Shown piece by piece: positions 23,239 through 33,654 of a DNA stretch of 64,000 bases. The number at the start of each line of letters is the position of its first letter. Positions within the stretch are counted from its first letter, which is position 1. The notes under the pieces were generated by a model. The model made no database searches. It was not told where the DNA came from and was given only the letters and a program-made list of their open reading frames with translations. A program made the position numbers and the translations under genes. The DNA lies in the NCBI GenBank assembly GCA_015832175.1, contig WJXW01000004.1:992001-1056000 (forward strand), in the 5' to 3' direction. The DNA is from Paraphaeosphaeria minitans. Lineage: Eukaryota > Ascomycota > Dothideomycetes > Pleosporales > Didymosphaeriaceae.

Positions 23239-24504
23239 GAATATTGATGTTAGTTATTAAGAGCAGCGCGTTTAACTGTCTATACTACTATTAGTAAAGT
23301 ACTAGCCATAGATTACCAGGCACAAGCGTATAGTAATCAGCGCGAAGCATTCAGAGTCGTAAGAGGTCCACCTAGAGGAGCGAGAGAGCGGCGCAGCAGT
23401 TGGGTTCCTACTGCAGAGAGCCGTGTGTGCGGATGCGATTGGTACATTAGAGAAAGATAAGCATTGCGCTAGACACTAGAGCCGAGGCTTCTTGAAGCTT
23501 AATAGTCTCGGAGACCTGATAGGTTCGCTGCAATCGGAGCATCGTCAACAGGAAGGTAGTCTATCCATCGTTGCATGAGTGCAAACCAAGCCTTGACGAA
23601 CTTCATCTTCGAGGCTTGCTTTGTTGCCTTCCTACTTCCTCTTCACACAATTGCTTTGCAGGTCACAGGGCCTTCGTCTCGTATGAGCGTGGCCTAGAAC
23701 TTGGTGGCTGAAGTCCCAGCCGACCAGGCGCCGCTGATGAACAAAGAACGTGTTACTGTACAGCGCAAACATGGCGAATAATGAACGTAGCATGGGTTTT
23801 CTGAAGAATTGGACGACTGGATCGAGACACAGAAGGGCCGAAGTAGAACCCGGTGATAGCGGCGATATAACTCAGGTACCATGTAGAGATCCTGGCGAAT
23901 GAGGACAGTAGTAAAGCTGGTGCATGAGCAATTGACCATGAGAGGCGCTCGATAGGGGAACTGCTCCCGCTACCAAGTCGAGAGAGGTTTCGTCTGTGAT
24001 GGATCTTTCTCGCCGAACACCTCGGTGTATTGCATTCCCAGAGCTGCAATATTCCTGACTATGTCTGATTTCGCGAACAAGGTGGGCATCATTACGGTGT
24101 TGCAACGCACATTTGCGAGCATGTACGTGCGAAATGAGCTCCGAGTCTGAGAATCAAACTTCTCCAAGGCGAAAGGCGTCAGGATGAGTGTCAGGTGGAT
24201 AGACAGTGATTGGTCGAAGCTTCACAGCTACGGTATCGCGTGCTTGGCGAGCGACGTCAACGTTTCCATGGGTAAGCTCTGAGGAACACCCAACTCACCT
24301 ACTGTTTGACTTGTTGCGCAGAGATTTCACAGCTCTGTGCCCATACTTAATCCTACTCCTGCTTCTCCATACCTCCACGGCGAAACTGGCGGCCTATTCT
24401 TACCGTGCAGCTTGTGTTAGGCGCTAACTGCGGGCCCTGTCCCAAGTGCTCCGTCGATCGCGCGCCTCGCCCTGCGTTACCACCCACACCTCCCCTCACG
24501 CATC
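23239..24504. other. intergenic with possible decayed coding remnants
   Basis: About 1.27 kb without a supportable gene. On the minus strand, 23694-24167, three overlapping frames each carry a stretch of protein-like sequence (for instance a hydrophobic ISTWYLSYIAAITGF), which could be a frameshifted gene relic. No family recognised. Confidence 0.4.
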
Positions 24505-25340
24505 ATGGCATCACGAAAGAAGGTCCTCTTGAAGGTACGATTTATCGGCAGACGCGTTCACGTTCCCTGACTGACGACGAACAGGTCATCATCCTCGGTG
24601 ACAGCGGGGTCGGCAAGACCAGCTTAATGAACCAATATGTACGTACGCGCAATCTCCCCTCGATCGCATCGGCACGTACATAGACAGCTCGGTCTGATGA
24701 AAGGACAGGTCAACAAGAAGTTCAGCGCGAGCTACAAAGCCACAATAGGCGCCGATTTCCTTACCAAAGAGGTGCTCGTAGATGACCGTCTTGTGACGAT
24801 GCAGGTACGGACACAGCAACCGGGCGATACGAGATGGCGCTGACATGAGGCAGTTGTGGGATACGGCCGGGCAGGAGAGGTTCCAGTCGTTAGGCGTAGC
24901 CTTCTACCGCGGCGCGGACTGCTGCGTGCTCGTCTACGACGTCAACAACTCCAAGAGCTTTGACACGCTGGACAGCTGGCGTGACGAGTTCCTGGTGCAA
25001 GCTAGCCCGATGGATCCGGAGAGCTTCCCTTTCGTCGTGATCGGAAACAAGATCGACGTGGAGGAGAGCAAGAGAATGGTGAGCTCGTGATGCGCTGTAC
25101 CCGGGGTCCTCTAACCGCGCGCAGATCTCGCAAAAACGTGCCATGACCTACTGCCAATCCAAGGGCGGCATTCCCTATTTCGAGACGAGCGCAAAAGAGG
25201 CTATCAACGTAGAGCAAGCGTTTGAAGTCATCGCGCGGCAAGCTCTAGCCCAGGAGGAGGTGGGCGACTTCAACTCCGACTTCCCGGAGACGATTCCGAT
25301 TGACCTGAAGCCTGGAGGTGACGGCGGTTGTGCTTGCTAG
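24505..25340 (+). CDS. YPT7: Rab7-type GTPase Ypt7
   Basis: Five exons: 24505-24534, 24585-24638, 24709-24804, 24854-25078, 25125-25340. All four introns (50, 70, 49, 46 bp) have GT...AG borders and keep frame. The protein has 206 residues, the usual Rab7 length. Motifs: P-loop GDSGVGKTS, switch [15 protein letters not shown], switch [19 protein letters not shown], and [14 protein letters not shown]. The C-terminus GGDGGCAC carries a CxC for double geranylgeranylation. The effector region and RabF motifs ([21 protein letters not shown]) are Rab7-like. Ypt7 drives homotypic vacuole fusion and late endosome-vacuole traffic with HOPS. The very short first exon is conserved in filamentous fungi. 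Confidence 0.96.
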
Positions 25341-26039
25341 TCTTGGGCGTGTTCTGTGCATCCAGCGCTTCGGCGACTGCATATTCTACCTGAGTCTGTC
25401 GCGGAGTTTGGTGTCTGGCGCGTGCATATTTCTCTGATGGGAGAGTTCCTTCTCACTCGATTCGTTTCTTGTAAGCAATGCATTGGCCGATTACATAGTA
25501 CCCCAAGTGCAATATAGTAGGAAGTACATCTTGTTGGCCAGATGCAGCGTTGGACCCAACACAAGACGGTGTCTCCCTGATTCAACTCAGTGCAGCAATT
25601 CAAACGTGTGTTTGCCATGGGTCCTACGAACGGGTGAGCGTGCCGTGTGAGCTCTCATGGGATGACACGGTGCATCGCTCTTACGCGGATGGGGCAAGAA
25701 GGCATCGCTTGACCGGGCGTGGCCGTCACGATCCGCCACAAAATGTGGCTTTAGCGCACGCGCCGTTGTGCTACCTAGTGGACAAGGCCGAGGTGGGTGC
25801 CAGGAACACCAGATGCCCCCAGGGCTCCGAGACGTCCGTCCTTGGTTCACAGGTTTCCTCTACCACTACGCTCACTGTTGCCTTAGTCTAGCCGAGCCAC
25901 CCGTCCCGACCTTCCATGGGCACCCTTTCGCTCGATGCTGCGCGACAACGGAGCACCTTGACTTTCGTTTCTCTCTTCTCATATCCCCGACTGCCTCCCT
26001 AGCCCCGGCCTCCGCGACCCGCCTTGGGCACACTCCGCT
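25341..26039. other. intergenic
   Basis: About 700 bp between two plus-strand genes; no further feature seen. The C+T-rich stretch from about 25855 to 26035 just before the transporter ATG looks like a fungal promoter or leader. Confidence 0.55.
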
Positions 26040-27545
26040 ATGCCTCCGCCGCCTCCGAACACGGCTCCTTCGCCGCGAGACAGCGAAGACACTCAGGACA
26101 GACACTACGACAGCCACTTTGCGAGCCCAGTGCAGAGCCCGGCGAGCGAGGTCAGCGTCTGGGACGAGGGCAAAAAGCCGCCCAAGTCGAAATGGAGACA
26201 CGCCCTAGGAATATTGCTGTTGCTGGCCACGGTATTTCTATGGACGGCGTCCAACTTCCTGGCTAGTGTGCGTCTGCATCTCATCTCATCGCATCGTGAA
26301 GAGTGAACAAAAGCTGATTTTGTGACACAGACCATCTTCGCCGACGACTCTTACTCTAAACCTTATTTCGTTACCTATGTCAACACCGCATTTTTCATAA
26401 TACCCCTTATTCCTATGTTTCTAAAGCATGCTTGGGACGATCGAGAGAACATTAGACAGCAGCCATTTCCTATTCAGATCCGCAACCTCCTACAGCGCCG
26501 CGTGGGCCGCTACAAACTCCTCCGCGACCACGAATCCTCATCTGGTTCTTTATTTTCCAAGTCGAGCCACGATCGCGCTTCTGGCGCAACCTCCCTCCTT
26601 CTCGGCCATGAGATGGGCGAAAGCCAGGAAATCGGCGCAATTTTGGATGCAGAAGAAGAAGGATTGACGCTGGGTGAGACAGTGAAGCTTGGCCTGGAGT
26701 TCTGCCTGCTATGGTTCCTAGCCAACTACTTCGCCGCCGCCTGTCTGGAGTACACGACGGTCGCCTCCTCCACGATCCTCGCCTCAACATCCTCCATCTG
26801 GACGCTCCTTTGCGGCTCACTGATGCGAGTGGAGCGCTTCACTCTGCGCAAGTTCTTCGGTGTCTGCGCCTCCCTCGCCGGCGTAATCCTTATCTCATCC
26901 GTCGATGTCTCTGGTGAAACCGACGAAAATCGTGGCACTTTCCCACACAAAACACCTCGTGAGCTAGCCATTGGCGACTCCATGGCTTTCATCTCCGCTG
27001 TCCTATATGGCTTTTACGCTGTCTATATGAAGAAGCGCATCGGCGACGAAAGTAAGGTCAACATGCCGCTGTTCTTTGGTCTAGTCGGCACACTCAATGT
27101 CTTCCTCCTCTGGCCCGGCATGATCGTTCTTCATCTCACGGGTACCGAACCCTTCCAGCTGCCACCCACTGGCAAGATTCTCACCATCGTACTTGTCAAC
27201 TCGGCTTCTTCGCTGGTCTCTGACTTTTGCTGGGCGTATTCTATGCTGCTTACGTCTCCACTGATCATCACTGTCGGTCTTGGTTTGACCATCCCGCTGA
27301 GTTTGGTTGGGCAGATGGTGCTGGACAAGCAGTATAGCAGCCCGTTGTATTGGGTAGGCGCTGCTGTTATGGTTGTCTCCTTTTTATTCATCAACCATGA
27401 GGATACGAAAGACGAGGAGAGTGGCTTGCAGGGCGCGGAGCCGATCCTCAGTGTCAGGGAGAGCTTTTCGAGTAGGGCAGACAGCGTGAGAAGTCGGAGA
27501 GATAGCATTCGAAGCAACAGAAGTTTACGCAACGACGTCGCATAA
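26040..27545 (+). CDS. SLC35F-like drug/metabolite transporter
   Basis: Two exons, 26040-26267 and 26331-27545, joined over a 63-bp intron (GTGCGT...CACAG); 480 residues. Ten hydrophobic spans can be counted, with the SLC35F5/Thi74-like pattern: a first span (ILLLLATVFLWTASNFLAS), a long cytosolic loop rich in Ser and acidic residues, then EYTTVASSTILASTSSIWTLL, FFGVCASLAGVILIS, AFISAVLYGFYAVYMKK and a last pair ending VGAAVMVVSFLFINHED. This is the DMT superfamily (EamA-like repeats). Yeast relatives include Thi74 and YML018C, of the mitochondrial or vacuolar membrane. Substrate unknown. The C-terminal tail is a Ser/Arg repeat (SRADSVRSRRDSIRSNRS) that looks phosphorylatable. Confidence 0.88.
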
Positions 27546-27731
27546 AATAAATTTCCAAGATTGCCTCACGTTTAGTTAGCATGCACGGCGCTAGGGATTC
27601 TCTGGTCTGGTCCCGTGAAACCGATTTGCATAGGCAAGGCGTTGAATAGAACTCGGTCTTCAAAGATGAGTCAAATTTGAAGGGGTATCTGAAAGATAGA
27701 TAAGAATCCAAGTGAAGCAGCACAAACCACA

Positions 27732-29168
27732 TCACCGCTTCCATTGCTTCCTACCTGCATGGTAACTCTTATTTCTATCGTTGTCTCTTCGCTGCTCCTT
27801 GGCCTTTTCTTTCCACTCTTCCTCGTCGAGAACCTCTTCCGCTTCCCATCCCTCCTTATCCATGAACTCTTCTAGGTGTTTCTGCACCTTGGGTTCCCAT
27901 GTATCGATGCCGGCCTCCAAGTCTGAGTATTCGAGCACGTTCTTTTCCAACTCGTAGTTGCCTTGTCGCGTGCGTATCAGAGAGGACATCATACCGAGCG
28001 AGTTGCACGCTATACCGAGGTCGTGGCAGAGGGAGCGGACGTAGAAGCCGGAGGTTACGGTCATGCGGAGAAGGGCTGCCGGGGGATTCGGTGGTGGAGA
28101 GGTCTGCGCCGGCGATGTTTCAGTTGGTTGCGCATCCTCTGTGGGTTCGGTCTTTGTTCCGTCAGCAGAACTTGCTTCTGTTGGAGCTTCGCCTGCAGGG
28201 CCTTCTGTAGGGGTTGCTTCCACTGCAGCTCCCTCGGCGGAGACTTCCGTTGAGGCAGTTTCTACGGGAAGGGCGCCTGACATGGAGGGTTCGCTGTCGT
28301 CCTTGGATTTCTTGGACACCGGGACCTCGCCTGTCACAAGCGCGTCTTCGGGCGATCGCGACCTTTTCCTGCCTCGTGCGGCTGCTACGTCTGCATCCTT
28401 TTGCCGTATGCCCAACAATCTCTCTGCGCCAACCTTTTCTGCGCCCTCAATTTCCTCCTTCGGCCAGGTAAAATCATGCGACCCGGGCTCCAGCCATTTC
28501 ACAAGCTCCAGCTTCTCCACCTCCACTGGTCTTGCCGGTACCTCAGGGATATCCCCGCCCGCTCGGGCATACTCGTACATTTTCTTCCCGTCCACCTTCA
28601 ATGCTGAGAACACGCTTGGTTTCTGCATGATCTTCCCCCTGAATTGAGCTAGTTTCTCTTCCACCAGCTCCTTTGTAACATGTTGGTACTCTCCCTTGCT
28701 CACAATCTTGCCGACGGCATCGTAGCTATCCGTCGCAGCGCCGAACAGCACCACGCATTCGTACGCTTTTGTGCATTCGAGGAACCGCGAAAGGCACTTG
28801 GTGCCGCGTCCTACGCCAACGATGAGAACGCCTGTTGCGAGGGGGTCGAGGGTGCCGCCGTGACCAAGTTTGACCTTGAGATTCTGGATGTGCTTCTTTT
28901 TCGAGTTGGAGAGCTCCATCGCGCGCTTGGTGTGTGTGAGCCATGGTGCGAAGAGGGTCGATTTGTCGAAGTGCGTTTGAAGATCGCGAAGGACGCCGGC
29001 AGAGGATGCCCATTGAGGCTTGTTGATGGCTACACGATTGTCAGTTACTTAAATGATCTTTTCGGGTCGCGCCTGTACCTAAAATTTGGGGTCGAGCGAG
29101 GTCATGGAAAATTGCTTACCAAAAATACCCTCAAGCACCTTTTGGCTTTCTTTTGGCGAGGAAGCCAT
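27732..29168 (-). CDS. PUS4: tRNA pseudouridine-55 synthase (TruB/Pus4)
   Basis: Two exons: 29120-29168 and 27732-29029, with a 90-bp intron (GTAAGC...GTGTAG); 448 residues. Start is the ATG at 29166-29168 (MASSPKESQK). The catalytic loop HGGTLDPLATGVL gives catalytic Asp at about residue 78. Also seen are KAYECVVLFGAATDSYDAVG and QKPSVFSALKVDGKKMYEYAR, and a C-terminal SGFYVRSLCHDLG motif. Pus4 makes Psi55 in the T loop of cytosolic and mitochondrial tRNAs. Between the two halves of the fold lies an insert of about 100 residues, low-complexity Thr/Glu/Ala/Pro with a nuclear-type basic patch RGRKRSRSPED. The C-terminus is highly charged. The gene is divergent to the J-protein gene. Confidence 0.92.
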
Positions 29169-29502
29169 GGTCGTACGTTTGAGCAGGTGCGGATTGAACA
29201 TGGGCGGGGAGCACTTTCTGCGGCTTCGTGCAGCTACAGGAACGGTTGACGGAATTGTTCTGATTTGGCGCGGCCGATCACCCACGTGACCCAAGGTTTC
29301 AACTTGCCGCCTGTGCAAAAGAGTTGCGCGCAAGCTCCTCACACCACGCCCACGCATTGCACGAACACGAAAACCTCTCGAAAGCTCCGCATCAGTCAAT
29401 AACCTCTTGCACGCGCACGCGCATCCTCGCCGCAAGTCGAACGAAGGAGAGAATTCAGCCTTTACTTGACATCCGCTCTGTTTAAAAAGAGATCTCGTCA
29501 GT
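29169..29502. promoter_or_regulatory. shared divergent promoter, PUS4 / J protein
   Basis: The 334-bp space between two divergent ATGs. It contains CACGTG at 29283-29288 followed by AC, the site bound by Cbf1/bHLH factors in yeasts, and a C-rich leader before the J protein. Function as a bidirectional promoter is inferred from layout. Confidence 0.5.
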
Positions 29503-30486
29503 ATGGCCGATAACAAAGATCTCGAAGAGGTCGCAAAGAACACCACCGAAGATTTCTACGAGCTCCTCGGCGTCGATATCCTCGCCGACGAATCAGCAAT
29601 AAATCGCCAATACCGCAAAACCTCCGTCAAATATCACCCCGACAAGAATCCAGACAATGCGCAAGCGGCGGAGCAATTCATTCTGCTCGGAATCGCTCGT
29701 GATATTCTTCTCGAACCCACCCTTAAAGGCGAATACGACAGGCAACGGCAGCGGCGGCAGGAGAGGGAGCTTGAGAAAGGGCGACTGGGTGCGCAGCGGC
29801 GGCAGATGGTAGAAGAACTGGAGAAGGCAGAGCGTGAAGGCGTACACAACTTGAAGCGACGACGAGAAGCAGCTACCGAGCGTGACCAGTTGATCGCACG
29901 GCTGGCGGAAGAGGGACGCAAAAAGCGAGAGGAGTACCAGGACAGGGTACAGAAGGAGAAGCAAGATGAGGAGCTCAAGGCACAGCTAGACCGCTCAGTC
30001 AAGGTGCGGTTTCGACGAGAAGGAGAAGCAGCGACTTGGGACAAGGATATCATGACGAGCATGTTTGAGCGGTACGGGCACATCGATGCCGTGGTCATCG
30101 GCGGCGACAAAAAAGTCAAGGTGCATGGAGAGAAGCACAGAAGGCTCGAGGCTACTGTGACTGTAGTTTACGAGCGTCTCGACAGCGCACAGGCTGCTGT
30201 TACCGGCGGCAAGGTTGAATACCCCTTCCTAGAGTCTGTCGCATGGGCTAGCAAAGAGTCCGAGGCGAAGTCAGACTTGAGAGCCAAATTCGCCACACCT
30301 TCCACCCCACTGGGAACACCACAGCCAAACAAGTCATTCAAATCTTCTTTCGGCATCGGGAAGGGGTTGGGAGCTGCCCCCGGAAGGCCTCAATTCGCAA
30401 ACCTTCAAGAGTTAGAGGAGTATACATTGAAGAGGTGTAAGGAGGTAGATGAGCGAAGGCGCATGCAAAGAGAGCAAGTAGTTTGA
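29503..30486 (+). CDS. DNAJC17/Cwf23-like J-domain protein with RRM
   Basis: Intronless, 327 residues. The N-terminal J domain (about 17-85) has YELLGVD, the HPDKN loop and a FILLGIARDILLEP helix. A long basic/acidic coiled coil (about 85-165, QERELEKGRLGAQRRQM) follows, then an RRM-like fold (about 165-235) beginning SVKVRF and including MFERYGHIDAVVI. The tail has FGIGKGLGAAPGRPQF and ends in a charged helix. This order is that of human DNAJC17 and yeast/fission-yeast Cwc23/Cwf23, nuclear J proteins that act with the spliceosome disassembly complex. The RRM is present in DNAJC17-type members. ATG at 29503. Confidence 0.9.
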   Translation: MADNKDLEEVAKNTTEDFYELLGVDILADESAINRQYRKTSVKYHPDKNPDNAQAAEQFILLGIARDILLEPTLKGEYDRQRQRRQERELEKGRLGAQRRQMVEELEKAEREGVHNLKRRREAATERDQLIARLAEEGRKKREEYQDRVQKEKQDEELKAQLDRSVKVRFRREGEAATWDKDIMTSMFERYGHIDAVVIGGDKKVKVHGEKHRRLEATVTVVYERLDSAQAAVTGGKVEYPFLESVAWASKESEAKSDLRAKFATPSTPLGTPQPNKSFKSSFGIGKGLGAAPGRPQFANLQELEEYTLKRCKEVDERRRMQREQVV

Positions 30487-30852
30487 GGGAGAACAAAACA
30501 GGTATGTTATGTTGGCCTGGGATAGGCAATGCGATTTTGAAGCACCTGGCAACATACGAGGTTATGATTTTCTTTGACTAAGATGATACCCACACTCGCG
30601 TTCGAGTCGTAACAATAGATGGAGACGATCAGAGATACGTTCTTGTCAGAGCAGCGCGATTTATGCTCAATGTATGCGTAATGTTTCATTTCCACTGATG
30701 TTGAGCTGCAATTTAGACCGCACAGCATTACCTACTAAGCAAGAGTGCCGCAAATCACACACCCTGCATACAGCTGTGGACTGTAAGTAGGCGATGGAAG
30801 GTAGCGGTCAAAAGTATCAGGTATATAAATAGCACGTCGCTCGGAGGTCTCC
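30487..30852. other. intergenic
   Basis: About 370 bp between the J-protein gene and the 5S rRNA gene. No feature beyond the expected flanks; the sequence just before the 5S gene (ATATAAATAG near 30822) is TATA-like. Confidence 0.5.
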
Positions 30853-30971
30853 ACATACGACCACAGGATCCTGAATGCAGCGCTTCCCGTTCGCTCAGCG
30901 GTACTTAAGCAGGATACCGGCGGATTAGTACTCGGGTTCGTGAGAACCGTGGAATCCCCGCTGTTGTATGT
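30853..30971 (+). rRNA. 5S ribosomal RNA
   Basis: A 119-nt sequence beginning ACATACGACCA and ending GTTGTATGT; the ends pair over 9 bp as helix I. Internal blocks match the filamentous-fungal 5S: CTTCCCGTTCGCTCAGC, GTACTTAAGC (control-region sequence), GGATTAGTACT and GGAATCCCC. Compared with the Neurospora type, the helix IV region differs (GGTTC-GTGA-GAACC) but keeps perfect pairing, so the change looks compensatory. T runs at 30971-30975 and 30980-30984 terminate polymerase III. Dispersed single 5S genes are normal in Pezizomycotina. Confidence 0.9.
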
Positions 30972-30994
30972 TTTTGCTCTTTTTGCCTGTGTGG

Positions 30995-31060
30995 GTCCCG
31001 TGATGACTCGCACTATGGTGTACTTATCTGGGTGGGTGACCACTGGTACTGCTGAAACGT
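30995..31060 (+). pseudogene. 5S rRNA relic (3' part)
   Basis: Immediately downstream of the intact 5S gene, TCCCGT, GTACTTA and the exact 15-mer TGGGTGGGTGACCAC (31029-31043) occur in 5S order. The relic matches the usual fungal helix IV sequence better than the neighbouring intact gene does. The 5' half and the closing helix are missing. Confidence 0.55.
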
Positions 31061-31216
31061 TGAAATAATCATTTCTTTATTAATATCTACACAGTTTCAC
31101 CGGTGACCAGTGGCTGTGCAACATGCCGGCGGTCGAGATCCCAGCTCCAGTCCTGTCTTAGTGCATACCATGGCGAGGTTCTCAATTGCCACCTTTTTGA
31201 GCCCTGCTCAGGATTC

Positions 31217-31831
31217 TCAATGGACACGTGAAATCCCATCCGGGAGTTCCAGAGGCAGAGACTTGAATTGCGGGTTTCCTTCGTAGTCGAATGTCCCAAT
31301 GCACACCTTCTTGATGTTGCGAAGATGATGCGGAACTGTCAGCCGGCCAAACAACACGAAGTCGTACTCGCTTTGGAAAATGAAAGCATTTCTGGAGTAA
31401 AGCATATCAATGGTTTCACAGTATCTACTATTGGGTCAATTTCTGATGGTACCACAACTTGTAGACGGCATGCTTACACCATTCGGCAGGTCAACAACAG
31501 CTGACTCTGCACCCTGCACCTGGAGCCTGGGGGACAATATCTTCTTGGCTCAGCACAATGTTCTGCCGTACATCTCAGTCGTGGCACTCCCACGCTTGCT
31601 TCCCTTGACTATTATATGCACTTGGGACGTTTCGCAGAGGACCATTTCGTAAATCATGAACCGAATTTCAGGCGGCTGCATCGAGAAGAGGGGTGACTGG
31701 GCTTGTCTTCTCGTCTTGCGACATTTCCGATCAACAGAGAGGCTGCGTCTCCGGGATTTCAGCGCCCTCTGTCGGTTGCGATTGGTGATCGGAGGGGCTG
31801 GGGAGAACAGGCTTCTGAACCACGCAAACAT
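31217..31831 (-). pseudogene. DUF7730-like protein, frameshifted
   Basis: From the ATG at 31829-31831 the reading opens with MFAWFRSLFSP, a basic linker and FSMQPPEIRFMIYEMVL, the F-box-like start of fungal DUF7730 proteins. After VHIIVKGSKR the frame ends. A frame one base away then carries RLRC, CAEP, and LLLTCRMV, and after an intron at 31425-31477 (GTAAGC donor, AGTAG acceptor) continues YCETIDMLYSRNAF and VPHHLRNIKKVCIG, the expected central motifs. A one-base lesion at about 31590-31630 is therefore needed. Beyond 31240 the sequence again breaks up. The family has no known biochemical role. A sequencing error is the alternative to true decay. Confidence 0.6.
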
Positions 31832-32331
31832 GGCTGTGTAGTTCCTACAGTGCGCCAACTGTGGACTCTCCCTGACCGCCTGGGTGTTTTGCTGAAGATA
31901 TATGCATGGAACGATAAAAATGAAGCGAGCTGCAGACGTGTAAGCTTGACCTGTCAGGCAAACGGAGTGGGGATACGAGAGGCCTCACGTCTCAGGTGAG
32001 CAGACTGCAGGGCGGCAGCTGACGGACGAGTAGGTATGCTGGTGAGTATCTCTTGCATTGCATATTTCCAGATCTAGTATAATTGAATCTACGCTATTGT
32101 TAGGTAACACCAGTGACCACCGCGAATCACACTATCCTTTCCGATCTCTGTTTCAAAGCGGTTTAGTCCATCCCCGCCCTGGACCTACCTGCCCTCGTAA
32201 CCCCCACAGAACCTCAGGCCGCATATGCACCACAGCGTCAGCCTTGAGGGGCGAGGCAAAATGGAAGCATTTACAGTGCTTTGTTCTGCTATAGCAATTC
32301 ATGTCTACCATGAAGCCTCTAGCAACTTACA
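31832..32331. other. intergenic
   Basis: About 500 bp with no supportable gene or RNA. Confidence 0.5.
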
Positions 32332-32556
32332 ATGTCTCGCAGGCGTGCGAAACTCCCTGATCACCACCACGTTGCACTTGCCCACGCATTAGGCTACGAC
32401 AGCTACCCAAATGTCCCGAGTGCCTATCCGCACATACGATACATTGCGAATCGCTACATCGGTCGCGGCACGCTTGAGGAGCATCTCGATCTGTTCGTAC
32501 GCGTGATCAAGAACTTCTTCTTTGAGGCTGAGAAACCCACCCAGCCTTCCGCTTGA
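32332..32556 (+). CDS. small hypothetical protein
   Basis: A 74-codon open frame with a good ATG context (TACAATGTC). Predicted sequence starts MSRRRAKLPDHHH and has a mixed, soluble composition with a helix-like GTLEEHLDLFVRVIKNFFFEAE near the end. I do not recognise it. It could be a short gene, the last exon of a longer one (an AG acceptor lies in the first codons), or chance. It stands alone between relics. Confidence 0.35.
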   Translation: MSRRRAKLPDHHHVALAHALGYDSYPNVPSAYPHIRYIANRYIGRGTLEEHLDLFVRVIKNFFFEAEKPTQPSA

Positions 32557-33654
32557 TCACGTAGTATTCGTGCGTTTCTAGATACTCTAACCTCTTCTGA
32601 TCGCGAAGCAATATTTTGCGGACACGGGGGCTGATAGTATCTCGAGTAAGGGGAATGTAGAAGATACTCTAATGTACATTATAGGCTGCTGGGCACTGCT
32701 GCGCGGCGCTTTGGTCCAAGCTCTTAGCATCTTCCGGTTCCAGCTCTTTCGTACAGTCGATTGGTGTGAATAGTCGAAGATGGGCGTGTTGTGTGTGAAG
32801 CAGTTGGTGCAGGTTGTCGGAGTGATCTTTTCACTGATTCCCGTGATGATATCTCCTGGGACTCTGTTCTCGCTGACTCCTTCCCGGAGCGCTCTCCCCG
32901 CTGACTTCCTTGATCATACTCCCGTTATCATCCCCGTCCTACACCTCCTCCTCAGACTGCTCGGGCGTTAGACGGAGTGTCTCAGCAGCAACGAACGACC
33001 GCCGCTTTGTCTTCTGTATTCCTTCATTTTCACGTTGTCCTACAGCGAGTTGAATATCCGTGCCAGCGATAGCCGTAGAGCTGCCCGACACGTGTTCGTG
33101 GTTGGAAATCAACACGCGGATCAGCGGCCGGGAATCGAGCGAGTATACGGTTGAACTGGTCGGACAGGCCGGACGGAACAGTCTTCCATTCAAAGCTGGG
33201 TTTGAAGTCGACCAAGGCCTCATCCATGTGTGACGGATAGTCTGGGTACGGTAAAGCACTGAGCTAAAACACGGACTTGGGAGGTATACAACAACAGCAA
33301 CAACAGTGAGAATCAATAGACCCAGCAAGAATGACGATTTAAGGCTAATGCGAAGTCAAATGGAAGTGGGAAAAAGAAGCTGCAGCATCTGCTGTAACCC
33401 TGCGCCACCATCATTACGCGGCAGGGTAGCTCACCCCTGTTGCACCTTCATCTGGCATTGCAGAAAACGAAAAGTCTGGGTCCTGTCAGCCTCAGCCTTG
33501 TGTATCAGGGTTTGAAGGAGGGTGCGAAGACGATTTTCATGCAGCTATACTGACCGTCTAAATAGCCATCTATACCTAGCCTCGGGACAACGGTCGCTGA
33601 AGCTACAAGAATATGCGCCAAAAGTACAACCAGCTAGCCGAGTCGCTTCCAAGT
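32557..33654. other. gene-free stretch with a membrane-protein relic
   Basis: No intact gene. On the minus strand at about 33030-33340 one frame encodes a membrane span (LLGLLILTVVAVVVYLPS). A neighbouring frame continues with ordered-looking sequence (YPDYPSHMDEALVDFKPSF, GLSDQFNRILARFPAADPR) interrupted by a TAG. This looks like a decayed single-span protein gene. Family unknown. Confidence 0.4.

Noticed and set aside
29634..30119. Cys/Ser-rich minus-strand frame of 161 codons
   Set aside because: Antisense of the J-protein coiled coil.
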